Source: Cyanobium sp. WAJ14-Wanaka
Lineage (GTDB): Bacteria; Cyanobacteriota; Cyanobacteriia; PCC-6307; Cyanobiaceae
Direction of reading: 5' to 3'
Length of the DNA: 64,000 nt
NCBI RefSeq assembly: GCF_024345375.1
Contig: NZ_JAGQAZ010000001.1
Coordinates: forward strand, 310,001-374,000
This document shows positions 17,499 to 25,326 of this stretch, one piece after another. The notes beneath the pieces were generated by a model. It saw nothing but the letters and a program-made list of their open reading frames with translations, was not told the origin of the DNA and searched no databases. Positions within the stretch are counted from its first letter, which is position 1. Each line of letters starts with the position of its first letter. Both the position numbers and the translations under genes were made by a program.

Positions 17499-18383
17499 AT
17501 GCTTTCCCTTTGGCTTGGCGCCTACGACCAGGGTTTGGCCTATGGGGGCCTGGCCCTGGGCACCTACCTGACCCTGCGGGTCCTCAATTTTCCCGACCTC
17601 ACGGTTGATGGCTCCTTTGCCCTGGGTGGCGGGGCCGCGGCGATGTTGATCAGCCAGGGAATCTCCGTGCCCTGGGCCCTGGCGGCGGCGGTGGCCTGCG
17701 GCTGCCTAGCCGGCATGCTTACGGGCCTGATCCACACCCGCCTGGGGGTGAACGATCTTTTTGCCGGCATCCTCACCACCACCGGGCTGTATTCGATCAC
17801 CCTGCGCCTGATGGGGCGCTCCAACATTCCCCTCACCGATACCCCAGCCGGGATCTTGAAGCTGCCGGATTTGATCCCCGGCCTCGATGACAACTGGGCA
17901 ATTGCCCTCAGCCTGGTGGTGCTTGGCCTGGGGTTATTGCTAGCCCTGCTGCTTTCCACCGATTTCGGCCTGGCCCTGAGGGCATTGGGCAACAACGCCA
18001 CCATGGCCCGGGCCAATGGCATCAACCAGGGACGCGGGCTCACCTTGGGCATTGCGGCTGCCAACGGTTTGGTGGCCCTATCCGGTGCCCTGGTGGCCAT
18101 CTACCAGGGCTTTGCCGACGTGACCATGGGCATTGGTTCCCTGATCTTGGGCCTGGGCATGGTGATCATTGGTGAATCGGTTTTGCGGCCCCGTTCCTTT
18201 TCGATGGCCCTTGTGGCGGTGGTGTTGGGGGCGGTGTTGTTCCGGGCCCTGATTGCGATTGCCCTGCAGTTGGGCCTCGATCCGATCGACCTCAAGCTGA
18301 CCACGGCCGCACTGCTGCTGTTTGCCCTGGCCTTTGGTCGCCTGCGCATTCCTGGCCTGGCGGACCAGGGCAGGGGCTCGTAA
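17499..18383 (+). CDS. ABC transporter permease (TrpXYZ/COG4120 type)
   Basis: A 294-residue inner-membrane permease with eight or more hydrophobic segments. It carries the features of the COG4120 group: LRVLNFPDLTVDGSFALGG near residue 25, LAGMLTGLIHTRLGVNDLFAGILTT near 68 and LRALGNNATMARANGINQGR near 160. It should form the channel of an importer with the two following genes. Relatives with this gene trio have been proposed to import aromatic amino acids such as tryptophan, or other organic compounds; the substrate cannot be read here. Its stop overlaps the next ATG as TAATG. Confidence 0.85.
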   Translation: MLSLWLGAYDQGLAYGGLALGTYLTLRVLNFPDLTVDGSFALGGGAAAMLISQGISVPWALAAAVACGCLAGMLTGLIHTRLGVNDLFAGILTTTGLYSITLRLMGRSNIPLTDTPAGILKLPDLIPGLDDNWAIALSLVVLGLGLLLALLLSTDFGLALRALGNNATMARANGINQGRGLTLGIAAANGLVALSGALVAIYQGFADVTMGIGSLILGLGMVIIGESVLRPRSFSMALVAVVLGAVLFRALIAIALQLGLDPIDLKLTTAALLLFALAFGRLRIPGLADQGRGS

Positions 18384-19213
18384 TGGCAGCGGCTGGCCTG
18401 AGCATCAGGGAGCTCGATTGGGGCCACCCCCTGCCCGGTGGCGAGTGGCGCCAGCTGTTTAGGGATTTTTCGCTGGATTGCCCCCGGGGCCAATTTGTGG
18501 TGGTGATTGGCAGCAATGGTTCGGGTAAATCCACCCTGCTCAACCTGGTGGCCGGCACCCTTAAAGCCGCGGCCGGCAGCATTCGCCTGGGGGAGCGCCC
18601 CCTGGAGCGCCTGCCCGACCACGGCCGTGCCCGCTGGATTGGCCGGGTGATGCAAAACCCCCTCGACGGCACCTGCCCCACCTTGAGCATTGCTGAGAAT
18701 TTGCGCCTGGCCGAAAGGCGTCACCGCCCAGCCCTAAGCCTGCAGGGGCTTTTAGGGCTCCATCCCAGCCCCGGCGATCGCCGTCGCTACAGAAGCCTGC
18801 TGGCTGGATTGGGCCTGCCCCTGGCCGACCGCCTCGATGAACCGGTGGGTCAACTCTCGGGCGGTCAGCGCCAGACCCTCAGCCTGGTGATGGCCACCCT
18901 GGGATCCCCCGATTTGCTGCTGCTTGACGAGCACACCGCCGCCCTTGACCCCCGGGCCGAAGCCACCGTGATTGGCCTTACCGAGCAATTGGTGTGCCAG
19001 TTGGGCACCACCACCTTGATGGTTACCCACAGCCTCAAGCAGGCCCTAAGCCATGGCGATCGGTTGGTGATGCTCCACGACGGCCAGCTGATTGGCGATT
19101 GGAATGGGGAGCAGCGCCGGAGCTTGAGCGAGGAGTCGTTGCGGGCCCTCTATGGCTCGGCCATAGTGAAATCAACCAGCCAAACCCATCCCGATGGCCC
19201 TGCAACGGCGTGA
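18383..19213 (+). CDS. ABC transporter ATP-binding protein (COG1101 type)
   Basis: A 276-residue ATPase subunit. Walker A is GSNGSGKSTLLNL (about residue 43), the Q-loop is in RVMQNPLDGTC, the signature is QLSGGQRQTLSL, Walker B is LLLLDEHTAALDP and the switch histidine is in MVTHSL. The H in DEHTAALD, in place of the usual DEPT, is typical of this subfamily. It overlaps the permease by one base and the binding protein by 20 bp, so the three are one operon: permease, ATPase, binding protein. Confidence 0.9.
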   Translation: MAAAGLSIRELDWGHPLPGGEWRQLFRDFSLDCPRGQFVVVIGSNGSGKSTLLNLVAGTLKAAAGSIRLGERPLERLPDHGRARWIGRVMQNPLDGTCPTLSIAENLRLAERRHRPALSLQGLLGLHPSPGDRRRYRSLLAGLGLPLADRLDEPVGQLSGGQRQTLSLVMATLGSPDLLLLDEHTAALDPRAEATVIGLTEQLVCQLGTTTLMVTHSLKQALSHGDRLVMLHDGQLIGDWNGEQRRSLSEESLRALYGSAIVKSTSQTHPDGPATA

Positions 19214-20204
19214 ATTCCTTGGCCTGATGGGGGCCGGTGCCGTCAGCACCATCGCCCTGGCCGCCTGCGGCCGCCTGGGGACCCCCAAGGTGAAGGGGCC
19301 GACGATCGGCATGTTGCAGATGGTTGATGCGCCGCCCCCCACCCTCACCCGCAAGGGTTTTGAGGCTGCCCTGGCGGAGGCCGGATACCTGCCCGGCAAA
19401 ACGGTCAATTTCATCCAGAAAGATGCCGCCGGCGAACTGCCAAACACCACCCTTGTGATGAAGCAATTCGTGGGCGAGCCGGTCGACATGATCTTGGCCG
19501 TGGGCACCCCACCCCTGCAGGCGGCCATGAAGGTGGCACCGGAAACCACGCCGGTGATTTTTTGCTACTGCTCCAATCCTTGGGGAGCTGGTGCCGGCAC
19601 CCCCCCAGGCGGGGTGGGCGAGCACAGACCAAATGTGGTTGGCACAATTGGCACCAATCCGGTGGGTAGGGAGCTTGACCTGGCCCGGGCCTTTAATCCC
19701 AACCTCAAAACCGTGGGTTTGATCTTTAACCCGGGTGAACCCAATTCCTCCTACGAAGCCGAGATCCTTAAGCAGGAGGCCGCCAAGCGGGGCATCACCG
19801 TGGTGGAACAATCTGTGGCCAATTCAGGGGAGGTGCTCCAGGCCGCCCAGGTGCTGGCGCAAAAGAAGGTGGAGGCATTTGTGAAAATCGGCGATTACGC
19901 CACCATTCAGGGCTTCGCCTCGATCACAAAGGTGGGCGCGGCTAATAAGATCCCCGTCTATTCAGTTGATGCCGATGACATCAAGTTGCCCGGTTGTTTG
20001 GCCACAATTGGCTGGGCCTACTTTGACGATGGCTATGCCGCAGGCCAATTGGCAATTAAGGTTCTGAAGGGTGAATCACCCGCCAAACTCCCCTTTGAGC
20101 CCCTAACTAAAACCGAGCTACTTGTTAACGAGTCAACAGCAAAGGCCCTGGGATTGGAGATTCCCAAGGCCGTGCTCGCTGAGGCAAAGCAAGTAGTTAG
20201 TTAG
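19194..20204 (+). CDS. ABC transporter substrate-binding lipoprotein (COG2984)
   Basis: A 336-residue periplasmic binding protein of the ABC_sub_bind family (PF04392). The N-terminus MALQRREFLGLMGAGAVSTIA has a twin-Arg-like RRxFL start, and the lipobox LAAC is just after it, so it is probably a lipid-anchored protein, possibly Tat-exported. Family blocks include IGMLQMVDAPPPTLTRKGF, VTPVIFCYCSNP near residue 120, TVGLIFNPGEPNSSYEAE near 175, and IGWAYFDDGYAAGQLA near 265. The start lies inside the ATPase gene (20-bp overlap). It supplies ligand to the upstream permease. Confidence 0.88.
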   Translation: MALQRREFLGLMGAGAVSTIALAACGRLGTPKVKGPTIGMLQMVDAPPPTLTRKGFEAALAEAGYLPGKTVNFIQKDAAGELPNTTLVMKQFVGEPVDMILAVGTPPLQAAMKVAPETTPVIFCYCSNPWGAGAGTPPGGVGEHRPNVVGTIGTNPVGRELDLARAFNPNLKTVGLIFNPGEPNSSYEAEILKQEAAKRGITVVEQSVANSGEVLQAAQVLAQKKVEAFVKIGDYATIQGFASITKVGAANKIPVYSVDADDIKLPGCLATIGWAYFDDGYAAGQLAIKVLKGESPAKLPFEPLTKTELLVNESTAKALGLEIPKAVLAEAKQVVS

Positions 20205-20249
20205 GTAGTTTTTTAGCACTAGAATTTGCCAGGTATCTAAAAGTGACCC

Positions 20250-20489
20250 CTATTCGGGGAGTGCCTCTACATCTTTGAGGCGCTCATTTAGCTGCATCGC
20301 CATGGACTGACGGCCAACTGCTAAAACCTTCAGGGTGTCTTCGTGCATGCGCAATTGGGCATCGGCCACCTGCATGCCCCTCACCAGCTCCTTTAGCTCA
20401 TCGGGAAGGGTGGCGAGGTCGTAGCGCTTGCCCTCGAAGGTCAGAATTGGGGGCTGGTTGTCTTGGCCGGCGGGGTTGGAGTTGTCCAA
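20250..20489 (-). CDS. DUF6447-like small protein
   Basis: A 79-residue soluble protein, MDNSNPAGQDNQPPILTFEG onward, with the segment ILTFEGKRYDLATLPDELKELVRGMQVADAQLRMHE (broken here for description) and a coiled C-terminal helix. The layout, an N-terminal ILTF-G-KYD strand pair followed by one long helix, fits the DUF6447 family of small proteins. Function unknown. It sits between the convergent binding-protein gene and the ABC exporter gene, 40 bp downstream of the exporter on the same strand. Confidence 0.62.
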   Translation of the reverse strand: MDNSNPAGQDNQPPILTFEGKRYDLATLPDELKELVRGMQVADAQLRMHEDTLKVLAVGRQSMAMQLNERLKDVEALPE

Positions 20490-20528
20490 GGAGGGGGAAT
20501 TAGCGTGTGCTCAAGATAGGGCAGGGGA

Positions 20529-22268
20529 TCAGTTTTGTAGATGGATGAACTGGCGCTCACACAGCTCCCGGTAGCGGCCACCGGCGGCCATCAGCTGCCG
20601 GTGGTTACCCCGCTCCACAATCGTGCCGCGCTCGAGCACCAGGATTTGGTCGGCCTGCTGAACCGTGGCCAAACGGTGGGCGATCACCAGCACCGTGCGG
20701 CCGGCCATCGCCTGTTTCAGCCCCATTTGCACCGCCTCTTCTGCCTCCGCATCCAGGGCGCTGGTGGCCTCATCCAACAGCAGTACCCCCGGGTTACCAA
20801 GCACGGCTCTAGCTATGGCCAGGCGCTGCAGTTGGCCCCCTGAAAAATTGAGGCCCCGCTCCTCAATCCTGCTGGCATAGCCCTGGGGCAGGGCTTCGAT
20901 GAAGCCTGCGGCGTTGGCCAGCTGGGCTGCCTGGCGAATTTCTGCGGCGCTGGCGGGCCGGCCAAAGGCAATGGCCTCCGCCACCGTGCCTGAAAACACA
21001 CTGCTCTGTTGGGGCACCAGGGCCACCGCCTGGCGCAGCTCCCGTGCCCGCAGGCAGGCCAAATCATGGCCATCGATCCGCACCTGGCCCCGTTGGGCGG
21101 TGTTGAAGCGCAGCAGCAGCGAAAACAGGGTGCTCTTGCCAGCTCCGGATGGACCCACCAGTGCCACCAGCTGGCCCGGCTCCACCTTCAGGTCCACACC
21201 CCTCAGGACGGGCTGGCTGGGCTCGTAGCCAAAGGACACCCCCTCCAGCAGCAGCTCCCCGCGCACCGCCCCCAAGGCTTCTGGATTGGCCCTGTCGGGG
21301 GGCTCTACGGGCTCTGCTTCGATGGCCCTGAGCCTATTTAGGGATGCTTGGCCCTGTTTGAGCTCATTGAAGTTGGTGGTTAGGTGGGCAATTGGATCGA
21401 TCAGCATCAACAGGGCCGCCACATAGCTGCTGAAGCCCTGGCTGTTTAGGCCCTGGGCCTGAATCCGCCAGGCCCCAATCAACAGCACGCTGAGGATGCC
21501 GGCCGCTTCTAAAAATCCCACCACCGGATGCTGGAGGGCCAGCAGTTTCAAGGTGCGATAGCGGGCCTGGCGGTGCAGGTTGATTTCCGTATCGAAGCGT
21601 TTTTGCAGCCAGGGTTCGGCGGCAAAGGCCCTAACTAGGGGCAGGCCGTTGATTGCTTCCCCCAGGAGGCCGGCCAGTTCACTCACCTGCTTCTGGCTGC
21701 GCTCGGCTGCCCCCATCACCCGGGCGCCAAAGCTGCTCACCAGCAGGGCCACTAGCGGGGCCAGCAGCAGGGTGGCCAGGGCCAGGGGCCAATCCAGCCA
21801 CACCATGTAACCGAGCACCACCACCAGCTGCAGGGCGCTGGGGGTGGTGTCCTGGATCGTCTTGTAGATCACCTCCCCGACCCGGTCGGCGTCTTCCGTG
21901 AGCCGGTAGGTGAGATCGCCGGCGGAGAGCTTTTCTAAGGCCCCAAATTGGAGGGTTTGCAGCCGGGCAAACAGGCTGCGCCGCAGCTCCTGACTCACCC
22001 GTAGGGCGGGTCCGGCCAGGAGGATGTCCTGGCCAAATTGGGCGGCCTTTTGCAGCAAAAACACCGCCAATGCCAGGCCAATGCAGCGGGCCACGGTGCC
22101 CAGATCGCCCGCCCCGATCGCCGGGATCAGTTGGCCAGCCAGCCAGGCCAGCAGGGGCCAGCAGGCCACAAAGATCAGCATGCAGACCCCGCCAGCGGCA
22201 AGTCGACGCCGATGGGGCTTCAACAGCGGCAGCAGGCTGCCGAAGCCGGCCGTTGGGGATGCGAGCAT
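20529..22268 (-). CDS. ABC exporter, fused permease-ATPase (ABCB/MsbA-like)
   Basis: A 579-residue half-transporter. Six membrane helices span residues 10-310, and the ATPase domain follows, with Walker A LVGPSGAGKSTLFSLL, signature LNFSGGQLQRLAIARA, Walker B GVLLLDEATSALD and the VIAHRLATV switch. It probably works as a homodimer exporting lipid or drug-like molecules; the substrate is not readable. I use the ATG at 22268 (MLASPTAGF); a TTG 15 codons upstream would overlap the divergent S4 gene. Only 30 bp separate the two start codons, so their promoters must lie inside each other's coding sequence or overlap. Confidence 0.88.
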   Translation of the reverse strand: MLASPTAGFGSLLPLLKPHRRRLAAGGVCMLIFVACWPLLAWLAGQLIPAIGAGDLGTVARCIGLALAVFLLQKAAQFGQDILLAGPALRVSQELRRSLFARLQTLQFGALEKLSAGDLTYRLTEDADRVGEVIYKTIQDTTPSALQLVVVLGYMVWLDWPLALATLLLAPLVALLVSSFGARVMGAAERSQKQVSELAGLLGEAINGLPLVRAFAAEPWLQKRFDTEINLHRQARYRTLKLLALQHPVVGFLEAAGILSVLLIGAWRIQAQGLNSQGFSSYVAALLMLIDPIAHLTTNFNELKQGQASLNRLRAIEAEPVEPPDRANPEALGAVRGELLLEGVSFGYEPSQPVLRGVDLKVEPGQLVALVGPSGAGKSTLFSLLLRFNTAQRGQVRIDGHDLACLRARELRQAVALVPQQSSVFSGTVAEAIAFGRPASAAEIRQAAQLANAAGFIEALPQGYASRIEERGLNFSGGQLQRLAIARAVLGNPGVLLLDEATSALDAEAEEAVQMGLKQAMAGRTVLVIAHRLATVQQADQILVLERGTIVERGNHRQLMAAGGRYRELCERQFIHLQN

Positions 22269-22298
22269 GCCCGAAACGCTATCAGCGCTGCTCTGGCC

Positions 22299-22493
22299 TT
22301 GAAACTTGATCAATTTCTGAAGCTCCAGGGCCTGGTTAGCACCGGTGGGGAAGCCAAGTTGCGAATCCAGCGGGGCGACGTGCGCGTCAATGGCTCAATC
22401 GATACCCGGCGTGGTCGCCAGCTATGCCTCGGAGACGCCGTAGAGATTGATGGACGGGAGCTGCTGGTGACCCCGATTCCCGCCGACCATTAA
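22299..22493 (+). CDS. S4-domain RNA-binding protein (YbcJ/RlbP-like)
   Basis: A 64-residue protein consisting of one S4 domain: KLDQFLKLQGLVSTGGEAKL, then RIQRGDVRVNGSIDTRRGRQL and GDAVEIDGREL. This is the pattern of YbcJ-type single-domain S4 proteins that bind structured RNA. No ATG precedes the domain at a sensible distance, so the TTG at 22299 is the likely start; the frame is open further upstream but only antisense to the exporter gene. It ends 28 bp before tpiA and may be co-transcribed with it. Confidence 0.75.
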   Translation: MKLDQFLKLQGLVSTGGEAKLRIQRGDVRVNGSIDTRRGRQLCLGDAVEIDGRELLVTPIPADH

Positions 22494-22521
22494 GTTGCCC
22501 CAATACGACTGAGGAGTTCCA

Positions 22522-23250
22522 GTGCGCAAGGCTGTCATTGCGGGCAACTGGAAGATGCACATGACCTGCGCTGAGACGCGGGTTTTTGCTGCCACCTTCC
22601 GCCCTTTGATTGCCGACCTGCCCGACGATCGGCAGGTGGTGATCGCTCCCCCCTTTACCTCCATTCCCACCCTCTCGCGCCATTTGGATGGGGCCGGGGT
22701 GGCGGTAGCCGGCCAAAACGTCCACTGGGAGGAGAAGGGCGCCTATACCGGCATGATTTCAGCCCCGATGCTCGTGGAACACGGCGTCAGCCACGCGATC
22801 GTGGGCCACAGCGAACCCCGCAAGTACTACAGCGAATCGGACGAGCAGATCAACCTGCGGGCCCGCACGGCCCAGAGGCACGGTTTGATCCCGATCCTTT
22901 GCGTGGGCGAGAGCCTGGACCAGCGCGAGGCCAGTGAAACCGAAAGGGTGATCCACCGCCAAATCGAGCAGGGACTCCACGCCGTGGATGCCAAAAGGTT
23001 GATCGTGGCCTATGAGCCGATCTGGGCGATTGGCACCGGCAAGACCTGTGCGGCCGAGGAGGCAAACCGGATCTGTGGCCTGATTCGCGGCTGGGTGGGT
23101 AACCCGGAGGTTGTGGTGCAATACGGAGGTTCGGTCACCCCCGCCACCATCGACGACCTGATGGCCCAAAGCGACATCGACGGGGTGTTGGTGGGTGGAG
23201 CCTCCCTTGATCCGGTTGGCTTTGGGCGTATCGCCAACTACGGGCGCTGA
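22522..23250 (+). CDS. tpiA: triose-phosphate isomerase
   Basis: A 242-residue TIM barrel that interconverts dihydroxyacetone phosphate and glyceraldehyde 3-phosphate, in glycolysis and the Calvin cycle. It starts at GTG with [10 protein letters not shown] (catalytic Lys), has [11 protein letters not shown] (catalytic His), [15 protein letters not shown] (catalytic Glu and the flexible loop 6) and VQYGGSV for the phosphate loop. The His motif reads GHSEPR instead of GHSERR, a variation I regard as normal for this lineage. Its stop overlaps the folP start as TGATG. Confidence 0.96.
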   Translation: MRKAVIAGNWKMHMTCAETRVFAATFRPLIADLPDDRQVVIAPPFTSIPTLSRHLDGAGVAVAGQNVHWEEKGAYTGMISAPMLVEHGVSHAIVGHSEPRKYYSESDEQINLRARTAQRHGLIPILCVGESLDQREASETERVIHRQIEQGLHAVDAKRLIVAYEPIWAIGTGKTCAAEEANRICGLIRGWVGNPEVVVQYGGSVTPATIDDLMAQSDIDGVLVGGASLDPVGFGRIANYGR

Positions 23251-24092
23251 TGTTCTCCTGGGGTGAGCGCACTGCCGTGATGGGGGTGCTCAACCTCACC
23301 CCCGACTCCTTCAGTGATGGCGGCCGCTTTGAATCGCCCCTCGCCGCCTTGAAACAGGCTGGACGCCTGCTGGGCCAGGGCGCCGACCTGCTCGACCTGG
23401 GCGCCCAAAGCACCCGGCCCGGCGCCGTGGAACTCGATGCCGAGCAGGAGTGGCAACGGCTGGCAGGCCCCCTGGGGGCGATCCGCGGCGCCCATCCCCA
23501 GGCCCTGCTGTCAGTCGATACCTTTTCGGCGGCGGTTGCTGAAAAAGCCCTGGCCGGGGGCGCCAACTGGATCAACGACGTGCGGGGCGCCAGTGGCCGC
23601 CGGGATCCGGCGATGTTGGCTGTGGTGGCCCAGGCGGCCTGTCCCTACGTGTTGATGCACAGCCGGGGGACGGCCAGTTCGATGGACCAGCTTGGGGTTT
23701 ACGGGGATGTGGTGATTGAGGTGCGGGATGCTTTGCGCGCTGCCACCGACGAGGCCCTGGCAGCGGGGATTTCAGAGGCTGCCCTGATCTGGGATCCTGG
23801 CCTTGGTTTCGCCAAGGGCACCGACGCCAACCTGGAATTGCTGCGGCGCCTGGAGCTGCTGGTGGCGGAGGGATTCCCTCTGTTGGTGGGCCCCTCCCGC
23901 AAGCGTTTTATCGGCGATGTGCTCAACCAACCGCGCTCCCAGGCCCGCCTCTGGGGCACGGCAGCCGTCTGCGCCCAGGTGATTGGCAAGGGTGCCCAGA
24001 TCCTGCGGGTCCACGATGTGGGGCCGATCGTGCAGATCGCCCGGATGGCCGATGCCCTCAAGGGCCCTAGTTCTGCGGGTCCTATCCCGTAG
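23250..24092 (+). CDS. folP: dihydropteroate synthase
   Basis: A 280-residue enzyme of folate synthesis that joins p-aminobenzoate to the pterin diphosphate. The family motifs are VMGVLNLTPDSFSDGG (residues 10-25), DLLDLGAQSTRPGA near 48, WINDVRGASG near 110 and the phosphate-binding PLLVGPSRKRFIG near 212. The first ATG overlaps the tpiA stop, so expression is coupled. It runs 11 bp into the end of the convergent antiporter gene. In the second signature, GAQSTRPG replaces the commoner GGESTRPG. Confidence 0.95.
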   Translation: MFSWGERTAVMGVLNLTPDSFSDGGRFESPLAALKQAGRLLGQGADLLDLGAQSTRPGAVELDAEQEWQRLAGPLGAIRGAHPQALLSVDTFSAAVAEKALAGGANWINDVRGASGRRDPAMLAVVAQAACPYVLMHSRGTASSMDQLGVYGDVVIEVRDALRAATDEALAAGISEAALIWDPGLGFAKGTDANLELLRRLELLVAEGFPLLVGPSRKRFIGDVLNQPRSQARLWGTAAVCAQVIGKGAQILRVHDVGPIVQIARMADALKGPSSAGPIP

Positions 24093-25323
24093 GGCCGTAG
24101 CCCAGCCTGCTGAGTAGGGGGCCCGTCATAACGGTCGTGACCAGGGCCATCAGCACCCCCATCGTGAATAGTTCGGTGCTGATCACCCCCAGCCCCAAGC
24201 CCACATTGAGGATCACCAATTCGGTGAGGCCGCGGGTATTCATCAGCCAGCCCAGGGCCTGGGCCTCCCTGGGCTCGATGCCACTGAGCCGGGCCATGGC
24301 CCACGCCCCTAAAAACTTGCCCAGCACGGCCAGCACCAGCACCAGCAGGGCGGCTGTCCAAAGCGGGCCTGAATTGAGGCTGCCGATCCTGGTGCTCAGG
24401 CCGCTAATTGCAAAAAACAGGGGCAGCAGCAGCTGGAGGACCACGGCCTCCAGGCGCAGTTCAAGGCGCCGCCGCAGCGGTTCATAGCGGGGCATGGCCA
24501 GGCCCCAGAGGAAGGCCCCAAAGATGGCGTGAACACCGATCCATTCCGTCACCGCGGCGCTGAATAGGGCCCCGCCAAACAGACTGGTTTGCAGCAGGGG
24601 CCCCAGCTGGTGGCCCTGGCGGTAGCGGTGCTCGAGCCAGCGTCTCAGCGGCCGCAGGCCCACCAGCAGCAACCAGCTCCAGGCGGCGGTGCCTACCAGG
24701 GGCAGAAGTACGCCGGCCCAGGAGCTGGAGCGGGCTATGGCCACCACCACCGCCAGCAGCACCCAGCTCACCACGTCTTCGAGGGCCGCTGCGGTGATTG
24801 CCAGGGCCCCGAGGGGCTGGTTCATCAACCCCCGCTCCTTGAGGATCCTTGCCAGCACCGGGAAGGCGGTGATTGCCATGGCGGTGCCCATGAACAGGGC
24901 GCCACTGAGGGCCCGGTCGCCAGGCAGCAGCTGGGGTTGCCACTGCTCAAATCCCATCGCCAGGCAAACCCCCAGGCCCAGGGGCAGCAGCACACCCACG
25001 CTGGTGATCCGGCTGGCCAGGGGGATCCGCCCCTGCAGGAGCTTGGGATTTAGCTCCAGGCCAATCAAAAACATGAACAACACCAGCCCCAGCTGACCCA
25101 ACAGGTCCAGCTGGCTGCGCACCTCAGGGGTAAAAAGATGGGCCTCTAGGTCTGGGGCCACGGCGCCCAGCAGGCTGGGTCCCAGCACAATTCCGCCGAC
25201 GATCTCGCCGATCACCCGGGGTTGCTGCCAGCGCTGGGCTAGCTCGCCCAAAAGTTGGGCGACCACAACTATTAAGGCAACGGCCACCAGCGACGTTGCC
25301 AAGGGTGAGACGGCTACGGCCAA
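24082..25323 (-). CDS. cation:proton antiporter (CPA2/KefB-like)
   Basis: A 413-residue membrane protein with about twelve hydrophobic helices and the family segments QPRVIGEIVGGIVLGPSLLG (residues 32-51), MFLIGLELNPKLL near 84 and the MNTRGLTELVILNVGLG helix near 365. It exchanges Na+ or K+ for H+ across the membrane. There is no C-terminal RCK/TrkA-N regulatory domain, unlike full KefB/KefC. It lies 3 bp after the chlH stop on the same strand, so it may be read from the chlH transcript; a functional link to chlorophyll synthesis is only inference. Confidence 0.86.
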   Translation of the reverse strand: MAVAVSPLATSLVAVALIVVVAQLLGELAQRWQQPRVIGEIVGGIVLGPSLLGAVAPDLEAHLFTPEVRSQLDLLGQLGLVLFMFLIGLELNPKLLQGRIPLASRITSVGVLLPLGLGVCLAMGFEQWQPQLLPGDRALSGALFMGTAMAITAFPVLARILKERGLMNQPLGALAITAAALEDVVSWVLLAVVVAIARSSSWAGVLLPLVGTAAWSWLLLVGLRPLRRWLEHRYRQGHQLGPLLQTSLFGGALFSAAVTEWIGVHAIFGAFLWGLAMPRYEPLRRRLELRLEAVVLQLLLPLFFAISGLSTRIGSLNSGPLWTAALLVLVLAVLGKFLGAWAMARLSGIEPREAQALGWLMNTRGLTELVILNVGLGLGVISTELFTMGVLMALVTTVMTGPLLSRLGYGPTG

Positions 25324-25326
25324 GAC

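Noticed and set aside
22800-22830. Altered catalytic motif GHSEPR in triose-phosphate isomerase
   Set aside because: The catalytic His, Glu and Lys are intact, and this form appears normal for the lineage, so it is not a sign of loss of function.
24589-25053. 154-residue plus-strand frame opposite the antiporter gene
   Set aside because: Composition is that of antisense high-GC coding (Gln/Gly/Pro/His-rich) and it lacks any domain.
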